NCBI RefSeq assembly: GCF_000234665.1
Contig: NC_018324.1
Coordinates: forward strand, 429,501-493,500
Source: Leishmania mexicana MHOM/GT/2001/U1103
Lineage: Eukaryota; Euglenozoa; Kinetoplastea; Trypanosomatida; Trypanosomatidae
Direction of reading: 5' to 3'
Length of the DNA stretch: 64,000 nt
Shown: positions 49,978-59,612 of the stretch, piece by piece
How positions within the stretch are numbered: position 1 is the first letter of the stretch
How the letters are laid out: every line of letters starts with the position of its first letter
The notes under the pieces: model-generated
The model's input: only the letters and a program-made list of their open reading frames with translations
Databases searched by the model: none
Told to the model about the DNA's origin: nothing
Position numbers and translations under genes: made by a program

Positions 49978-52113
49978 ATGTCGTCGGCGTCATCCACACT
50001 CCCGCCGGATCAGCAGCGCCTGTTCGACCGGATGAATCGCGAGTACTCAAATCGTGAGTACAGCAAGGCGCTGCGCACGTCGGAATGCATTCTAAGGGTC
50101 GTCCCAGATCACGTGGACACGTTTGCCGGCCGCGGACTTGTTCTGTACAACATGGAGAGACAGGAAGAGGGCTACGAATCCATTAAGCAGGCTATCCTCC
50201 TCAACCCCAAGTCGATGGTGGCCTGGCACGCGTTAGGCATGTGCCAGCGACTTGACAAGAAGTTTGGCGAGGCAGTTAAGGCATTCAAGCGTGCGCTGAC
50301 ATTTGATCCGGCGAACACAGAGGTGCTGCGCGATTTGGCGTCAGCGTGCATTCAAGTGCGCGACTGGCCTCTCTTCCTGGAGGCGCGTGAGAAGATGGTC
50401 ACGGCAAAGGCGAGTGTGCGCGCAAACTGGGTGGCGCTCTCGTGCGGCCACCGCATTCTAGGCCACAGCAGGATTGCCGCAGCTGTCATGGATACCATGA
50501 CGTCCATCATGGACGCTGGCGACAATCCCGTCGAAGTGAGCGAGGCACAATTGTATCGTGTGGAGCTCGAGCTGGAGAGCGGGGCACCGCAGCGTGCGTT
50601 GGAGCTGCTGAAGAAGCACGACAGCGAGATTATCGACGTGGAGACGAAGCTGCTGCTGCGTGCCAAGGCGCACGCGCAGCTCGGTCAGCGCATGGAAGCG
50701 GAGAAACGCTACATAGAGGTGATCTCGATGGGTGTGTCGGAGGCGGACAGCATCGCAGCTCTGGCTCACCTGCGGAAGATCCCGCTCGACCGCTACCTTC
50801 GTCCGGCAGCGGAGTACACGGAGAAGTACATGGAGATCATCGACCGTGTCCTGAAGGCGTGCCCGAAGTGCCACTACGCAAAACGCCACGCGCTGGACTG
50901 CGTGCCAATCGAGGAGTTCCGTGAGCGCCTCGCCGCCTTCACCACACCCTACATCCAGCGCATGATTCCGTCCTTGTTCAGCGTGCTCAAGTCGTTGTAC
51001 GTGGATGCCGAGCGAGCCATCATTATAGGTGACGTCTTCGCGATGATGGAGCGGGAGCTTGAGGCCAAGGACTTCTCTCGTTTTGGCGAGGAAGCGAACC
51101 CGTGCTACATTCTTTGGGTGCGCACGTTTCTCGCATCGCACTACCGCCGCACCGGTGAATACGCGCTGGCACATGCCTACATTGAAAAGGCGATCAACCA
51201 CACACCGACACTAGAGTTGCTTTATCTGGAAAAGGCGAAGATTTTTGCGCGCGAGGGCAAGACGGCCGAGGCAGCCGAGCAGGCAGATTTGGCGCGGAGG
51301 TTGGATTTGCAGGACAAATACCTGAATAGCAAGGCCGCCAAATACTACTTCCGCGACAACCAGGTGGAGAAGGGGGAGGCGACGATGCAGCTCTTCTACA
51401 AACCGTCAGTGGTGGTGGGTGACACCTACCTCACAGCACTCGAGTCGCAGTGCTATTGGTATGAGCGCGAGGTGGGGGAAGCCTTCTACCGCAAAGGCGA
51501 CTACATCTCCGCGTTGCAGAACCTTCTCATGTTCGAGCGCCACCATGAGCAGAACCACTGCGAGCTCAGCGACTTCCACAACTACGTATTTCGGCGCAAT
51601 ACCATGCGCCCGTGGTTTGACGTCTTGGACTGTGACGATAACATGGGTCGGAACAAATTCTTCTTGAAGTTTTGCCCTGCCATTGTGCGCACCTACATGC
51701 GCATTCATGAGAAAGGCGAGGAAGTTGTGCGGGCTGCGCACGTGCCGAGGCCAGAGCTGAAATTTGACGAGGTCGCCGCGGACGAAGTGAAGCGGGTGAA
51801 GCAGCAGCAGAAGGATTACTACATCGGCGACGTGGTCCTGTCAGAGCCTCTGGTCAAGGCGAGCCGCTACATGGGATACCTCTTGGCCCACCGAAACACC
51901 GAAGCCAGTACGCATACGCTCGCCATCGAGCTGTACACGGCAGCTGAGAAGCCTCTCCTTGTCGCTCGTGCGCTTCTTGCTCTTCACCAACAGCGGTACA
52001 AGAAGACGAAGGATCTTGCTGTGGCCTTCAAGACTGGGCTGTACACCACGACAACGATGGACTCTCGCGTGCAGGCCATTGTTGATGAGATTCTTGCCAC
52101 CGTGCTGGAGTAG
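49978..52113 (+). CDS. NAA15: NatA N-acetyltransferase auxiliary subunit (Naa15/NAT1)
   Basis: Encodes 711 residues from ATG 49978; the longer frame begins with GTG at 49939. It is a TPR superhelix that cradles the catalytic Naa10 and docks NatA on ribosomes to acetylate nascent N-termini. TPR-like pairs are visible from residue 12 on: LFDRMNREYSNREYSKAL, GLVLYNMERQEEGYESIKQA, MVAWHALGMCQRLDKKFGEA and AVKAFKRALTFDPANTEVL. The family-typical RYLRPAAEYTEKYMEIIDRV, YIQRMIPSLFSVLKSLY and YYEREVGEAFYRKGDY-like blocks follow. It is shorter than the 850-residue animal and yeast proteins, mainly at the C-terminus, as is common in protists. No frame damage. Confidence 0.88.
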   Translation: MSSASSTLPPDQQRLFDRMNREYSNREYSKALRTSECILRVVPDHVDTFAGRGLVLYNMERQEEGYESIKQAILLNPKSMVAWHALGMCQRLDKKFGEAVKAFKRALTFDPANTEVLRDLASACIQVRDWPLFLEAREKMVTAKASVRANWVALSCGHRILGHSRIAAAVMDTMTSIMDAGDNPVEVSEAQLYRVELELESGAPQRALELLKKHDSEIIDVETKLLLRAKAHAQLGQRMEAEKRYIEVISMGVSEADSIAALAHLRKIPLDRYLRPAAEYTEKYMEIIDRVLKACPKCHYAKRHALDCVPIEEFRERLAAFTTPYIQRMIPSLFSVLKSLYVDAERAIIIGDVFAMMERELEAKDFSRFGEEANPCYILWVRTFLASHYRRTGEYALAHAYIEKAINHTPTLELLYLEKAKIFAREGKTAEAAEQADLARRLDLQDKYLNSKAAKYYFRDNQVEKGEATMQLFYKPSVVVGDTYLTALESQCYWYEREVGEAFYRKGDYISALQNLLMFERHHEQNHCELSDFHNYVFRRNTMRPWFDVLDCDDNMGRNKFFLKFCPAIVRTYMRIHEKGEEVVRAAHVPRPELKFDEVAADEVKRVKQQQKDYYIGDVVLSEPLVKASRYMGYLLAHRNTEASTHTLAIELYTAAEKPLLVARALLALHQQRYKKTKDLAVAFKTGLYTTTTMDSRVQAIVDEILATVLE

Positions 52114-53013
52114 CGGATAACGGAGAACTCCCACTCCCCCCTCGAACCGAAAAAAAAAAGACTGGGAGGCACTCTTTTCATGCATGGTGGTGTGGGTGGT
52201 TTCCTTTTCCGTTGTGATTCATGGTGTGCAGGTGTGCTGTTCTGGAGAGAAGCGGGATCTCGAGGTGAATGCAGGAAGGCAGATTTTGCCAGCCGAATGC
52301 CCTTGTCTCTGTCCGCACGGGTGCGCATGCGTACACGTGTGTGTGTGCGCGCGTCTTTTGGGTACACCCTCAGTTTTGTTAACCTCGTAATGCGGCGAAG
52401 CCTCCGTTGTCGTTACAGTGCGGTGTATTTTTCTTATCGCGCGAGTTCTTTTAAGGAGCCTCCCCCCTCCCCCTCCTCCGCCTTTCAGTACACCTCCATG
52501 CACCCCCATACTCGAGCAATGCCTGGGGAAAAAGAAAACAGAAGTTCTCTCCGTCCCTTGGACGTAGTGCAGAGATTAGCACGAGCATAGTGGCAGTGTG
52601 GGTAGCAACCTCGCTTGGCGGTGAGAGAGGAGGAGGAGGAGGGGGAGCGGGGTACGACGAACGCTGCAACAGACATCGTGCACGAAGTGTTGCAAACGAA
52701 GCACACGGGAGCGAATTTGGCGTAGGTTGGCAACGAGGGTGCGTGTATTCCCAGGTCGACTAGGCCTCACAAGAGAACGGATATGTAAGCTTTTCCGACT
52801 CTCCATATCGAGTTCAGGAAATAAGCGGAAGCAAGGCGGCTCAGCCCGCAATCCGTATGTCATGTGCTCGGTTTATGATCGACCGAAACCAACGCATTTG
52901 TATATCTGCATCTGCGTTTTTTTTCTTCGTCACACACGCCCCCGTTGCGTCACGGGGAGGGGAGGGTGGCCTGTTACCGAAACAGAAAGTACAAAGAAGA
53001 AGGAGAAAGTGCG
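52114..53013. other. Intergenic spacer
   Basis: A9 run at 52150-52158, C/T-rich at 52456-52488, T9 near 52917. No supported gene. Confidence 0.6.
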
Positions 53014-53733
53014 ATGCCAAAATTGTGCGTGGAGTATTCCAAGTCGGGACGAGCCAAGTGCTCCAACACGTCATGTGGCAAGAAGATTGAGAAACACGAG
53101 CTACGAATCGGCACCGAGGTAATCATGTCATTTAACGAGGAGGGAGTAGAGTCGTGGAAATGGCGCCACCTCTGCTGCTTCACGGAGCGACAGCTGAGCA
53201 ATGCAAGAAGCAGCGGTGACATCGATGCCATTCAAGGCGAAGGCGACTTGGCACCTGCCGACAAGGTATTCGTGCAGAAGATGCGTGAAGGTAGGCTCGT
53301 CGGTGACACGTCCATCCTTGGACGTATCGGCGACGTTGCGCACTCCGCTGTGGCCGAGGAACTAAAGGAGAAGGGCAGCAAAGCCGCCAAGCCAAAGACA
53401 AAGGCGAGCGGCTCTGCGGTCGATGGGGGCTTACCGTCCGCGTCTACAGGCGAGAAACGACCACGCGCGCCGCCGCGGAAAACAAAGATGCCGAACACCA
53501 AGATACAAGATGATGATGTTGACTCCGAGGCGACAGATGAGTACGAAGTGGCCGTCGAGGCTGTGACGGGAAAGCCAAAATGCCCGTATGGGGCCAACTG
53601 CTTTCGCACAAACCAGGAGCACTTCCGGCAGTACACGCATGGCGATGAAAACGGCACCGCAACTGATGCTGCAGTCCCGTCTGACCACGGCGGCGCCAAA
53701 CTGAAGCCCGTGATAAAACGAAGAAAGCCGTAG
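53014..53733 (+). CDS. Small protein with PARP-type and PBZ-type zinc fingers
   Basis: Encodes 239 residues from ATG 53014; the longer frame upstream is UTR-like. The N-terminus matches the PARP-type zinc finger, which binds DNA breaks: VEYSKSGRAKC with Cys16 and Cys21, then His52 and Cys55 in WKWRHLCC. The first pair is spaced by four rather than two residues. The middle is basic and low-complexity (KRPRAPPRKTK). Near the C-terminus CPYGANCFRTNQEHFRQYTH (190-209) fits the PBZ finger exactly (C-x5-C-x6-H-x5-H), a poly(ADP-ribose) reader known from APLF and CHFR. The tail KPVIKRRKP could be a nuclear signal. A nuclear damage-response role is inferred. It is the last gene of the plus-strand unit, next to the strand-switch region. 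Confidence 0.82.
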   Translation: MPKLCVEYSKSGRAKCSNTSCGKKIEKHELRIGTEVIMSFNEEGVESWKWRHLCCFTERQLSNARSSGDIDAIQGEGDLAPADKVFVQKMREGRLVGDTSILGRIGDVAHSAVAEELKEKGSKAAKPKTKASGSAVDGGLPSASTGEKRPRAPPRKTKMPNTKIQDDDVDSEATDEYEVAVEAVTGKPKCPYGANCFRTNQEHFRQYTHGDENGTATDAAVPSDHGGAKLKPVIKRRKP

Positions 53734-54749
53734 CACGGTGGACGGCAACACGGCATGCGCTATCGCCGAAGGCACTTAAGCACTGCCGATTTCTAGTTGG
53801 CGAGGGAGTCGTGTCACGCTGAAGGCCAGTCAACGGCGCGCTGTACATGTCAGTATCGGGCCCTACGGTAGTGGCATCCAAATTCTTCTTTATTACTGTT
53901 TTCTCTGTGGAGACGTTCAGTTCATTCTGCCGCCAGCATGGGGTGAGGTTTGTTGCGCCGCTCCTCGTTCACTGGAGATTCCCACCAAAGATGATCTCGC
54001 GGTGCCGTAGATTTGACTAACAACCGGTGCACTCACTTCTCCAACGCAGCCTACGACATTCTCCTCTCTCCCACTCACTCACAACTTTCTTGTTTGGCGT
54101 GCATTTGTTCTCGACATGACGGCTTCAGTGCAGTGGGGTCTGGCAAGAGTTCTACGTTCCTCTGAGCTACCGGGCGCGTGTTGTTTTACCTTCTGCGTGT
54201 ATGTGCCTTTGCCTCAACCATGCGAGTCGCGGTCATCATCCTGTCGACTTTCTGCCGTGACACGCCGGGAGGCACACGCGCCACAAAAAAAAACTGCCTG
54301 CGCTCCCGTGCGAGTGCGTCTGCGTGAGCGACGATCTCGCCCAGGGACTTACCCCGTCTTCTTAACCGGAGGGGAAGATGTTAGAGCACAAGGCAAAAAG
54401 AACATTGAAGGGGAAAGAAATCGAGCCTGAGGCTATAGCACAGCACACCCGCAATCAACCACCACCACCAATAAACAAAGCCAATAGTCATGGCCCTACG
54501 TCTTATCCATACACGTTGCATCCTTGTTTCTCCACGCCCGTCGCTTCCCTCTCGTGTCCCCCCCCCCCCGGGCCTCTTCCCGTTCTGTTCACCCACTCCA
54601 ACCTTTCGCTCTCCTCTCCAATAAGGCACCGCGAAACTGCAAGGTTACCTTGCACACCTTCTTATCTGAGTCCGTGTGAGGCGCCGCACGGAATTGTCTA
54701 CCTCTACCCTTCAAGGACCTTAGTCTTTCTTCAATGAGCCCCTTCTGCC
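53734..54749. other. Left part of the convergent strand-switch region
   Basis: No supported gene. Plus-strand transcription of the preceding polycistron should end in or beyond this stretch. Contains an A8 run (54285-54292) and a C run (54560-54569). Confidence 0.6.
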
Positions 54750-54789
54750 GCACACCATGAGCTGGACTCCGTTCTACGCCGAGGGGTCG

Positions 54790-54930
54790 CAGACCCGTGG
54801 CGTGGCGCAGGGCAGCGGTGCACACGCGTTGCCGCAATGCGCCGACTGAGCCACCCCCCGGCACGGCCTGTGCCCCGAACTCTTCTCACCACTTCCGCTC
54901 GCCCGGAGTGACACAGGCCCCCCTCCCCTC
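54790..54930 (-). repeat. SIDER-like fragment in the left arm
   Basis: On the minus strand, GTCACTCCGGGCGAGCGGAA through AGAAGAGTTCGGG and the following CAGTCGG block match the 3' half of the dispersed repeats (compare 3187-3300), at clearly lower identity. Confidence 0.65.
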
Positions 54931-55108
54931 CCCCATTCCTCTTTCTCGTCTCCGTTGCTGTTGCGCGCCTGCGCAGGTGAGCCCGCCAGGCACGCCGCCG
55001 ACGCCTGGCATGGACGAAAATGCCGGATGAAGGCGGTGAGCCTCCCCCCTTCACCCCCTTGCGCGCGGACGGGGCGTGCGCGCTGTCGCTGTCTGCTGTG
55101 AAAAGGTG

Positions 55109-55192
55109 TCCTTCCGGCCGGAATCGAACCAGCGACCCTGTGATACCTGCGAACTCTACAGTCACATGCTCTACCAATTGAGCTACAGAAGG
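55109..55192 (-). tRNA. tRNA-Tyr (GTA), with 11-nt intron
   Basis: An 84-base gene read on the minus strand. It is the exact copy of the right-arm gene. Acceptor CCTTCTG pairs with CGGAAGG, anticodon stem TGTGA/TCACA, and the anticodon loop holds GTA plus an 11-base intron (55145-55155). T-arm GGTTCGATTCC is standard. A T4 run follows, as for Pol III termination. Tyr is the only intron-containing tRNA known in trypanosomatids. Confidence 0.95.
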
Positions 55193-55283
55193 TTCACTGC
55201 AGCGTCGCATTTGCCGGGATCCCCACAAAAGAGATGATCACACCGACACCGCCCTTTTTGCGTGGGGGCTCGTAACAACGAAA

Positions 55284-55355
55284 AGGCCGCTAGGGGGATC
55301 GAACCCCTGACCTCCGTCTTACTAGGACGGCGCTCTGCCATTGAGCTAAGCAGCC
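55284..55355 (-). tRNA. tRNA-Thr (AGT)
   Basis: A 72-base gene with acceptor GGCTGCT/AGCGGCC, anticodon stem CCGTC/GACGG and loop CTAGTAA, giving anticodon AGT. Followed on its strand by T4. Confidence 0.95.
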
Positions 55356-55496
55356 ACTCATTCCTACGGCAACTCTCGCACCAACGTTACAGCATGTCAA
55401 CCAGGCCCTTCCCAGGCGCGCTTCCGGATATTCTTGTTCGGGGCTCGGTGGTTTCCCACCCCGCCGTTGGTTCGAGGGGGGTTTGCGTCAGCGTGC

Positions 55497-55993
55497 GCCC
55501 CCGTCCATGGCTGCCGGGCAAAGGGGTCGTCACCAGCCCTCACCAGGATTCTGATCTCACAATGCCGGAAAAGCCACAAGGCAGTTGCGTTTTGCGTCGT
55601 CGAAGTAAACGGAGCGAGGACGTGGGGCATCGGACAAGAGAACGAAAACAACCAAATGGAGAAGCGGCGGCGGTGGTGAACCAATGGGGCTGCGGATATT
55701 GCCTCCATCATTCAGCGAAGCCCCTCTCTCTTAAGACGGAGGGGCAAAACTCTGCACAACAACTGCCAGACTCTGTGAATATACGGAGAATCTTAGCTAA
55801 GGTCTCCGTAACGCGGCTTCATGAAATTCTCGCTTTTTTCACCCGGCGGGTACAAAGGCAAAGTCCGCGGCGAGATTTGAAGGGCCCAGCGTGCACAGAG
55901 GAGTCTGACTAGTGGTGGGTGCGATGGTCCGCGGCCAAAACAGGAAAACCAGAGAGGATCTGCATCTCGACACCGGCATCGAATGCTTTTCAA
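55497..55993. other. Spacer (497 bp) between the inverted-repeat arms
   Basis: Unique sequence with no tRNA-like B box or protein-like frame that I can support. Confidence 0.7.
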
Positions 55994-56134
55994 GCACGCT
56001 GACGCAAACCCCCCTCGAACCAACGGCGGGGTGGGAAACCACCGAGCCCCGAACAAGAATATCCGGAAGCGCGCCTGGGAAGGGCCTGGTTGACATGCTG
56101 TAACGTTGGTGCGAGAGTTGCCGTAGGAATGAGT

Positions 56135-56206
56135 GGCTGCTTAGCTCAATGGCAGAGCGCCGTCCTAGTAAGACGGAGGTCAGGGGTTCGATCCCCCTAG
56201 CGGCCT
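56135..56206 (+). tRNA. tRNA-Thr (AGT)
   Basis: Identical to the left-arm copy. All arms of the cloverleaf pair; the anticodon AGT lies within CTAGTAA. Discriminator T, then the Pol III stop TTTT. Confidence 0.95.
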
Positions 56207-56297
56207 TTTCGTTGTTACGAGCCCCCACGCAAAAAGGGCGGTGTCGGTGTGATCATCTCTTTTGTGGGGATCCCGGCAAATGCGACGCTGCAGTGAA

Positions 56298-56381
56298 CCT
56301 TCTGTAGCTCAATTGGTAGAGCATGTGACTGTAGAGTTCGCAGGTATCACAGGGTCGCTGGTTCGATTCCGGCCGGAAGGA
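56298..56381 (+). tRNA. tRNA-Tyr (GTA), with 11-nt intron
   Basis: 84 bases. Anticodon GTA at 56331-56333; intron at 56335-56345, one base 3' of the anticodon, the canonical position. Removing it restores a 7-base loop CTGTAGA. Acceptor, D, anticodon and T stems all pair (one U:G in the acceptor). TTTT at 56386-56389. Confidence 0.95.
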
Positions 56382-56559
56382 CACCTTTTCACAGCAGACA
56401 GCGACAGCGCGCACGCCCCGTCCGCGCGCAAGGGGGTGAAGGGGGGAGGCTCACCGCCTTCATCCGGCATTTTCGTCCATGCCAGGCGTCGGCGGCGTGC
56501 CTGGCGGGCTCACCTGCGCAGGCGCGCAACAGCAACGGAGACGAGAAAGAGGAATGGGG

Positions 56560-56700
56560 GAGGGGAGGGGGGCCTGTGTCACTCCGGGCGAGCGGAAGTG
56601 GTGAGAAGAGTTCGGGGCACAGGCCGTGCCGGGGGGTGGCTCAGTCGGCGCATTGCGGCAACGCGTGTGCACCGCTGCCCTGCGCCACGCCACGGGTCTG
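56560..56700 (+). repeat. SIDER-like fragment in the right arm
   Basis: Mirror copy of the left-arm fragment. Shares GAGCGGAAGTGGTGAGAAGA and CACAGGCCGTG with the dispersed repeats at 3.2, 17.7 and 43.5 kb. Confidence 0.65.
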
Positions 56701-56740
56701 CGACCCCTCGGCGTAGAGCGGAGTCCAGCTCATGGTGTGC

Positions 56741-58949
56741 TGGACAGAATGGACACGCAAGGAAGAAGTGCTTTCCTGGTGAACGCGGCACAGACACAGA
56801 CACTGAGAGCAGGTACATAGTTCACCTCACTAGACTCGCAGGGATAAAGGTAGGAGACGTGAAAGGCCGTTTGCCCTTTACCTTGCAAAAGAGTAGAACT
56901 GGAAAACGAAACACAGCCTGCCACCACGCGGAAGAGAAAGCAAAGGAAACCGTATATACATGAGTAGGAGCGACAGGTACACAAAGGAACGCAAAGAAAA
57001 CGAGAAGGGTTGAAGAAAAGCTGCCAGAAAGGAAGGCGCGCGTTGTGCGGTGGCAGTAGTGGATGTTGCCTTGATCAAGTTCCGGTGACCGTGCATCGCA
57101 GGCGAACTGCCCCCACGCTTCCTTCCGCAAGTGTACGCAAGGGAGAGATGGCATCCCGAATTTTGTCACAGTAAAGGGACGCCACCTCCTCTGGTGCCAA
57201 AAAGGATCGGATTTGTTTCTTGTGGTATCCTTCGCCTCGTTAATGAGTTTTCTTCTCGCATCCATGAGGGACCGCACACGGTAACCCTTCCGCAGGGTGT
57301 AAACCCTATGCGCAAAACGCCCTTCAGAGAACCGCAAGCGAGAACGAGGATGTGCACGGCAACCAGCGACTACCGCGAAGAATAAAAAAATAGGAACTGA
57401 AGGAGGAGTTGGCCAAAGGTAAACCAAGACGCAGAGAGTTTTGTGATCATTTCTCACATGCTCAACACCAAGGCAACACCGGACAAGCACTCTCCCTTCC
57501 CCCAACAGTGGTGATACGCACAAGGATTCGCAGCGACCCACAAAACGAGCAACACTGGGGTGGTGGGTGAGTGAGTGGGGGGTTACACTACACACCAAAG
57601 TGGTGTGCGCGTGTTGCACTGCAGAGCGACCGTTCACCCGGTCGCACACAGATCAGGAAAAAGAAAGCGGCGGAGAGCTTGCGCAGTGGATGGGTGGTGG
57701 CGTGCGAAGATGGGAGGGGGACAAGCATGTAATGAGTGAGAGGCCTCGACCGACCAGGGCCAACATTGTAGAGAGAGGTCCGCTGGTTTACTGCCCAGAA
57801 GTCACACAAGACACACAAAAAGAGGGGTGGGTGGGGGTAAACGACATTGAAAAGGGAGAGGGGTGGAGAGAGAAAGAACCACAGAGAGCACACAAGTCAC
57901 AGGATGATGTGAGAGATGCAGCCCTTCGTTTGTTGTCGCCGTTCGCGACACTAGCGTTTTGTACGTTGGTGAAATGATGAGGGGTGACTTGTCGGCGGGC
58001 ATGGAGATGAGGTTGAGGAAAGATCAAAAAAGGGGGTACGAACTAGACGGAGACAACGAGAGTCCTACAGGACAAGGAATCAGCATTGCGATCAACCGTG
58101 CCCCCAGATCCCTGAGCGAGGAAGAAAAAAAGAAAAGGAGAGAGACTGCAGGTGAAACAAAAACGAATTCGTTTTGTTATGTATCTGGTGTTCCTACCCA
58201 CTCTCTTGGTCACTCCATCCTTTCCGTTTTCCTCACGCCACGAAACGAACCCATTCCCAACAGGCGAGGCAAAGAAAGAGGGAGGTGGAACCCACGCGCG
58301 CGCACACCCACTGCCCCCATTCGTGTTCACATGGCAGCGAATCCTCAGAGCAGACTGCCTGCCACCCCGGACGGACAAAGTGGCAGGGACGCCATTCCCA
58401 CATTCGCTTGCCTCGTGCGTGTGTGTCCTCCTTTTCTCGTAAATCGCTCTCGCGCCGGCAGAGGGGTCACTCACCCACACCCACATCCACATGCACACGA
58501 AGAAAAGAAACAAGCACCCAGACAGACCCCGAATGGGGTGCAAAGACGAAGAGAACAGGGAGGGGAGAAAAGGGAAGGTGCGCGTGAGACGCCTCATGGA
58601 ACTTCTTACGGCGCCCTCACCTCCTCGCAGCATGCCAGCGCCAAGAGAAACGCACGGAAGTAGGGCAGCGGGAGGGCTGAGTGAGTCAAAATGTAAATGA
58701 GGGGCGGTGTCGAATGAGCCTGCAGCGCAAATCCGCTGGAAATCGGTGGAGGAGGTGGGGGGAGTCGATCACTGCGGTACGGCCCCAACGACGGAGGAGA
58801 GGGGTAGGAGAAAAAGAAGCCGCATTTCCGCAACTGTCACCAGTCCGTTGGCTGAATGGCCGGTATCCAGTTCCCTCTTCCTGGTCTTGTCACCTTGGCT
58901 GTAGTCACCGCGTGCGCACGCCGTGCGCCTGAGTGCGTCCTTCGCCACA
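56741..58949. other. Right part of the strand-switch region and adenylate kinase 3' flank
   Basis: From here the plus strand becomes rich in purines and A/C, the mirror of the pyrimidine-rich plus-strand spacers to the left, as expected where coding is on the minus strand. Several open frames exist on both strands but none has protein-like composition. Confidence 0.6.
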
Positions 58950-59612
58950 CTACAGCTTTGCCACAGGGGCTTGCGTGGTGGTGCCCTGCAACCGCTTGTT
59001 GATTTTCATTTGTAGCTCCTTGAAGACTACCTTGATTTCCGGCTCCGCGTCGACCTCAATAATAATGTCGGAGTAATGCGCGATGAGAGTTGCCTTTTGA
59101 CTGTTGTAGACCTGCATGCGACGCTCGTGCTTCTCTTTCGTGTCGTCGGAGCGGATCTGAAGGCGGTCCACAATGTCCAGCGAAGGCGGGTCGCTCTTGA
59201 GGTTGTAAATGCGCCCTGTCACTGGGTCGAGGCGACGGGAAAGACATCGGTCGAGCAAAACCTCCGGCGACACGTCAAGAAAAATCATCATGTCAAACTT
59301 AAAGCCACGCGTCCTGAGCACCTCCGCCTGCCGCAGGGTCCTTGGAAAACCGTCAAGCAAGATGCCGTGCTTCTGCACAGCTTGGTCACTCAGTCGGTTG
59401 CACACGAGGTCGACGACGAGCTCGTCTGGGATCAGGGACCCTTCGGACATCATTTCTGCACACCGCAGCCCTAGCGGAGACCTTTTGAGCACCTCCTCGC
59501 GTAGCAGATTACCGGCACTCAAGTGGACAAAGCCGTACTCTTTTACGAGCAGATGGCTCACCGTCCCCTTTCCGCTGCCAGGGGGGCCAAACAGAATGAT
59601 AGACAGCAGCAT
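58950..59612 (-). CDS. Adenylate kinase, predicted glycosomal
   Basis: Encodes 220 residues. Interconverts ATP + AMP and 2 ADP. The P-loop GPPGSGKGT is at 9-17, the NMP-binding [10 protein letters not shown] follows at about 30-39, and LLDGFPRT and [10 protein letters not shown] lead to a LID with [19 protein letters not shown] is the conserved Arg-x-Asp-Asp site. The protein ends APVAKL, and the final AKL fits the PTS1 rule [SAC]-[KRH]-[LM], so import into glycosomes is predicted; there it would balance adenylates used by kinases such as hexokinase and PFK. The upstream in-frame ATG at 59750 would add 46 Cys/Arg-rich residues and is not favoured. Transcribed leftward toward the strand-switch region after VCP. 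Confidence 0.95.
   Translation of the reverse strand: MLLSIILFGPPGSGKGTVSHLLVKEYGFVHLSAGNLLREEVLKRSPLGLRCAEMMSEGSLIPDELVVDLVCNRLSDQAVQKHGILLDGFPRTLRQAEVLRTRGFKFDMMIFLDVSPEVLLDRCLSRRLDPVTGRIYNLKSDPPSLDIVDRLQIRSDDTKEKHERRMQVYNSQKATLIAHYSDIIIEVDAEPEIKVVFKELQMKINKRLQGTTTQAPVAKL

Larger units (their letters stand above)
54750..55496 (+). repeat. Inverted repeat, left arm (747 bp)
   Basis: Reverse complement of 55994-56740 with one difference seen (54772 against 56718). Position sums to 111490 throughout, so there are no indels. Carries tRNA-Tyr, tRNA-Thr and a SIDER-like fragment. Confidence 0.95.
55994..56740 (-). repeat. Inverted repeat, right arm (747 bp)
   Basis: Reverse complement of 54750-55496. 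Outside 56740 and inside 55994 the similarity stops abruptly. Confidence 0.95.

Noticed and set aside
56822..57649. 275-codon minus-strand frame in the strand-switch region
   Set aside because: Composition is irregular (Cys, Phe, Arg, Val patches) with no domain, and it lies in the 3' region of adenylate kinase.
57959..58663. 234-codon plus-strand frame
   Set aside because: Wrong strand for its surroundings, Arg/Pro/Lys-rich low complexity, no spliced-leader signals.
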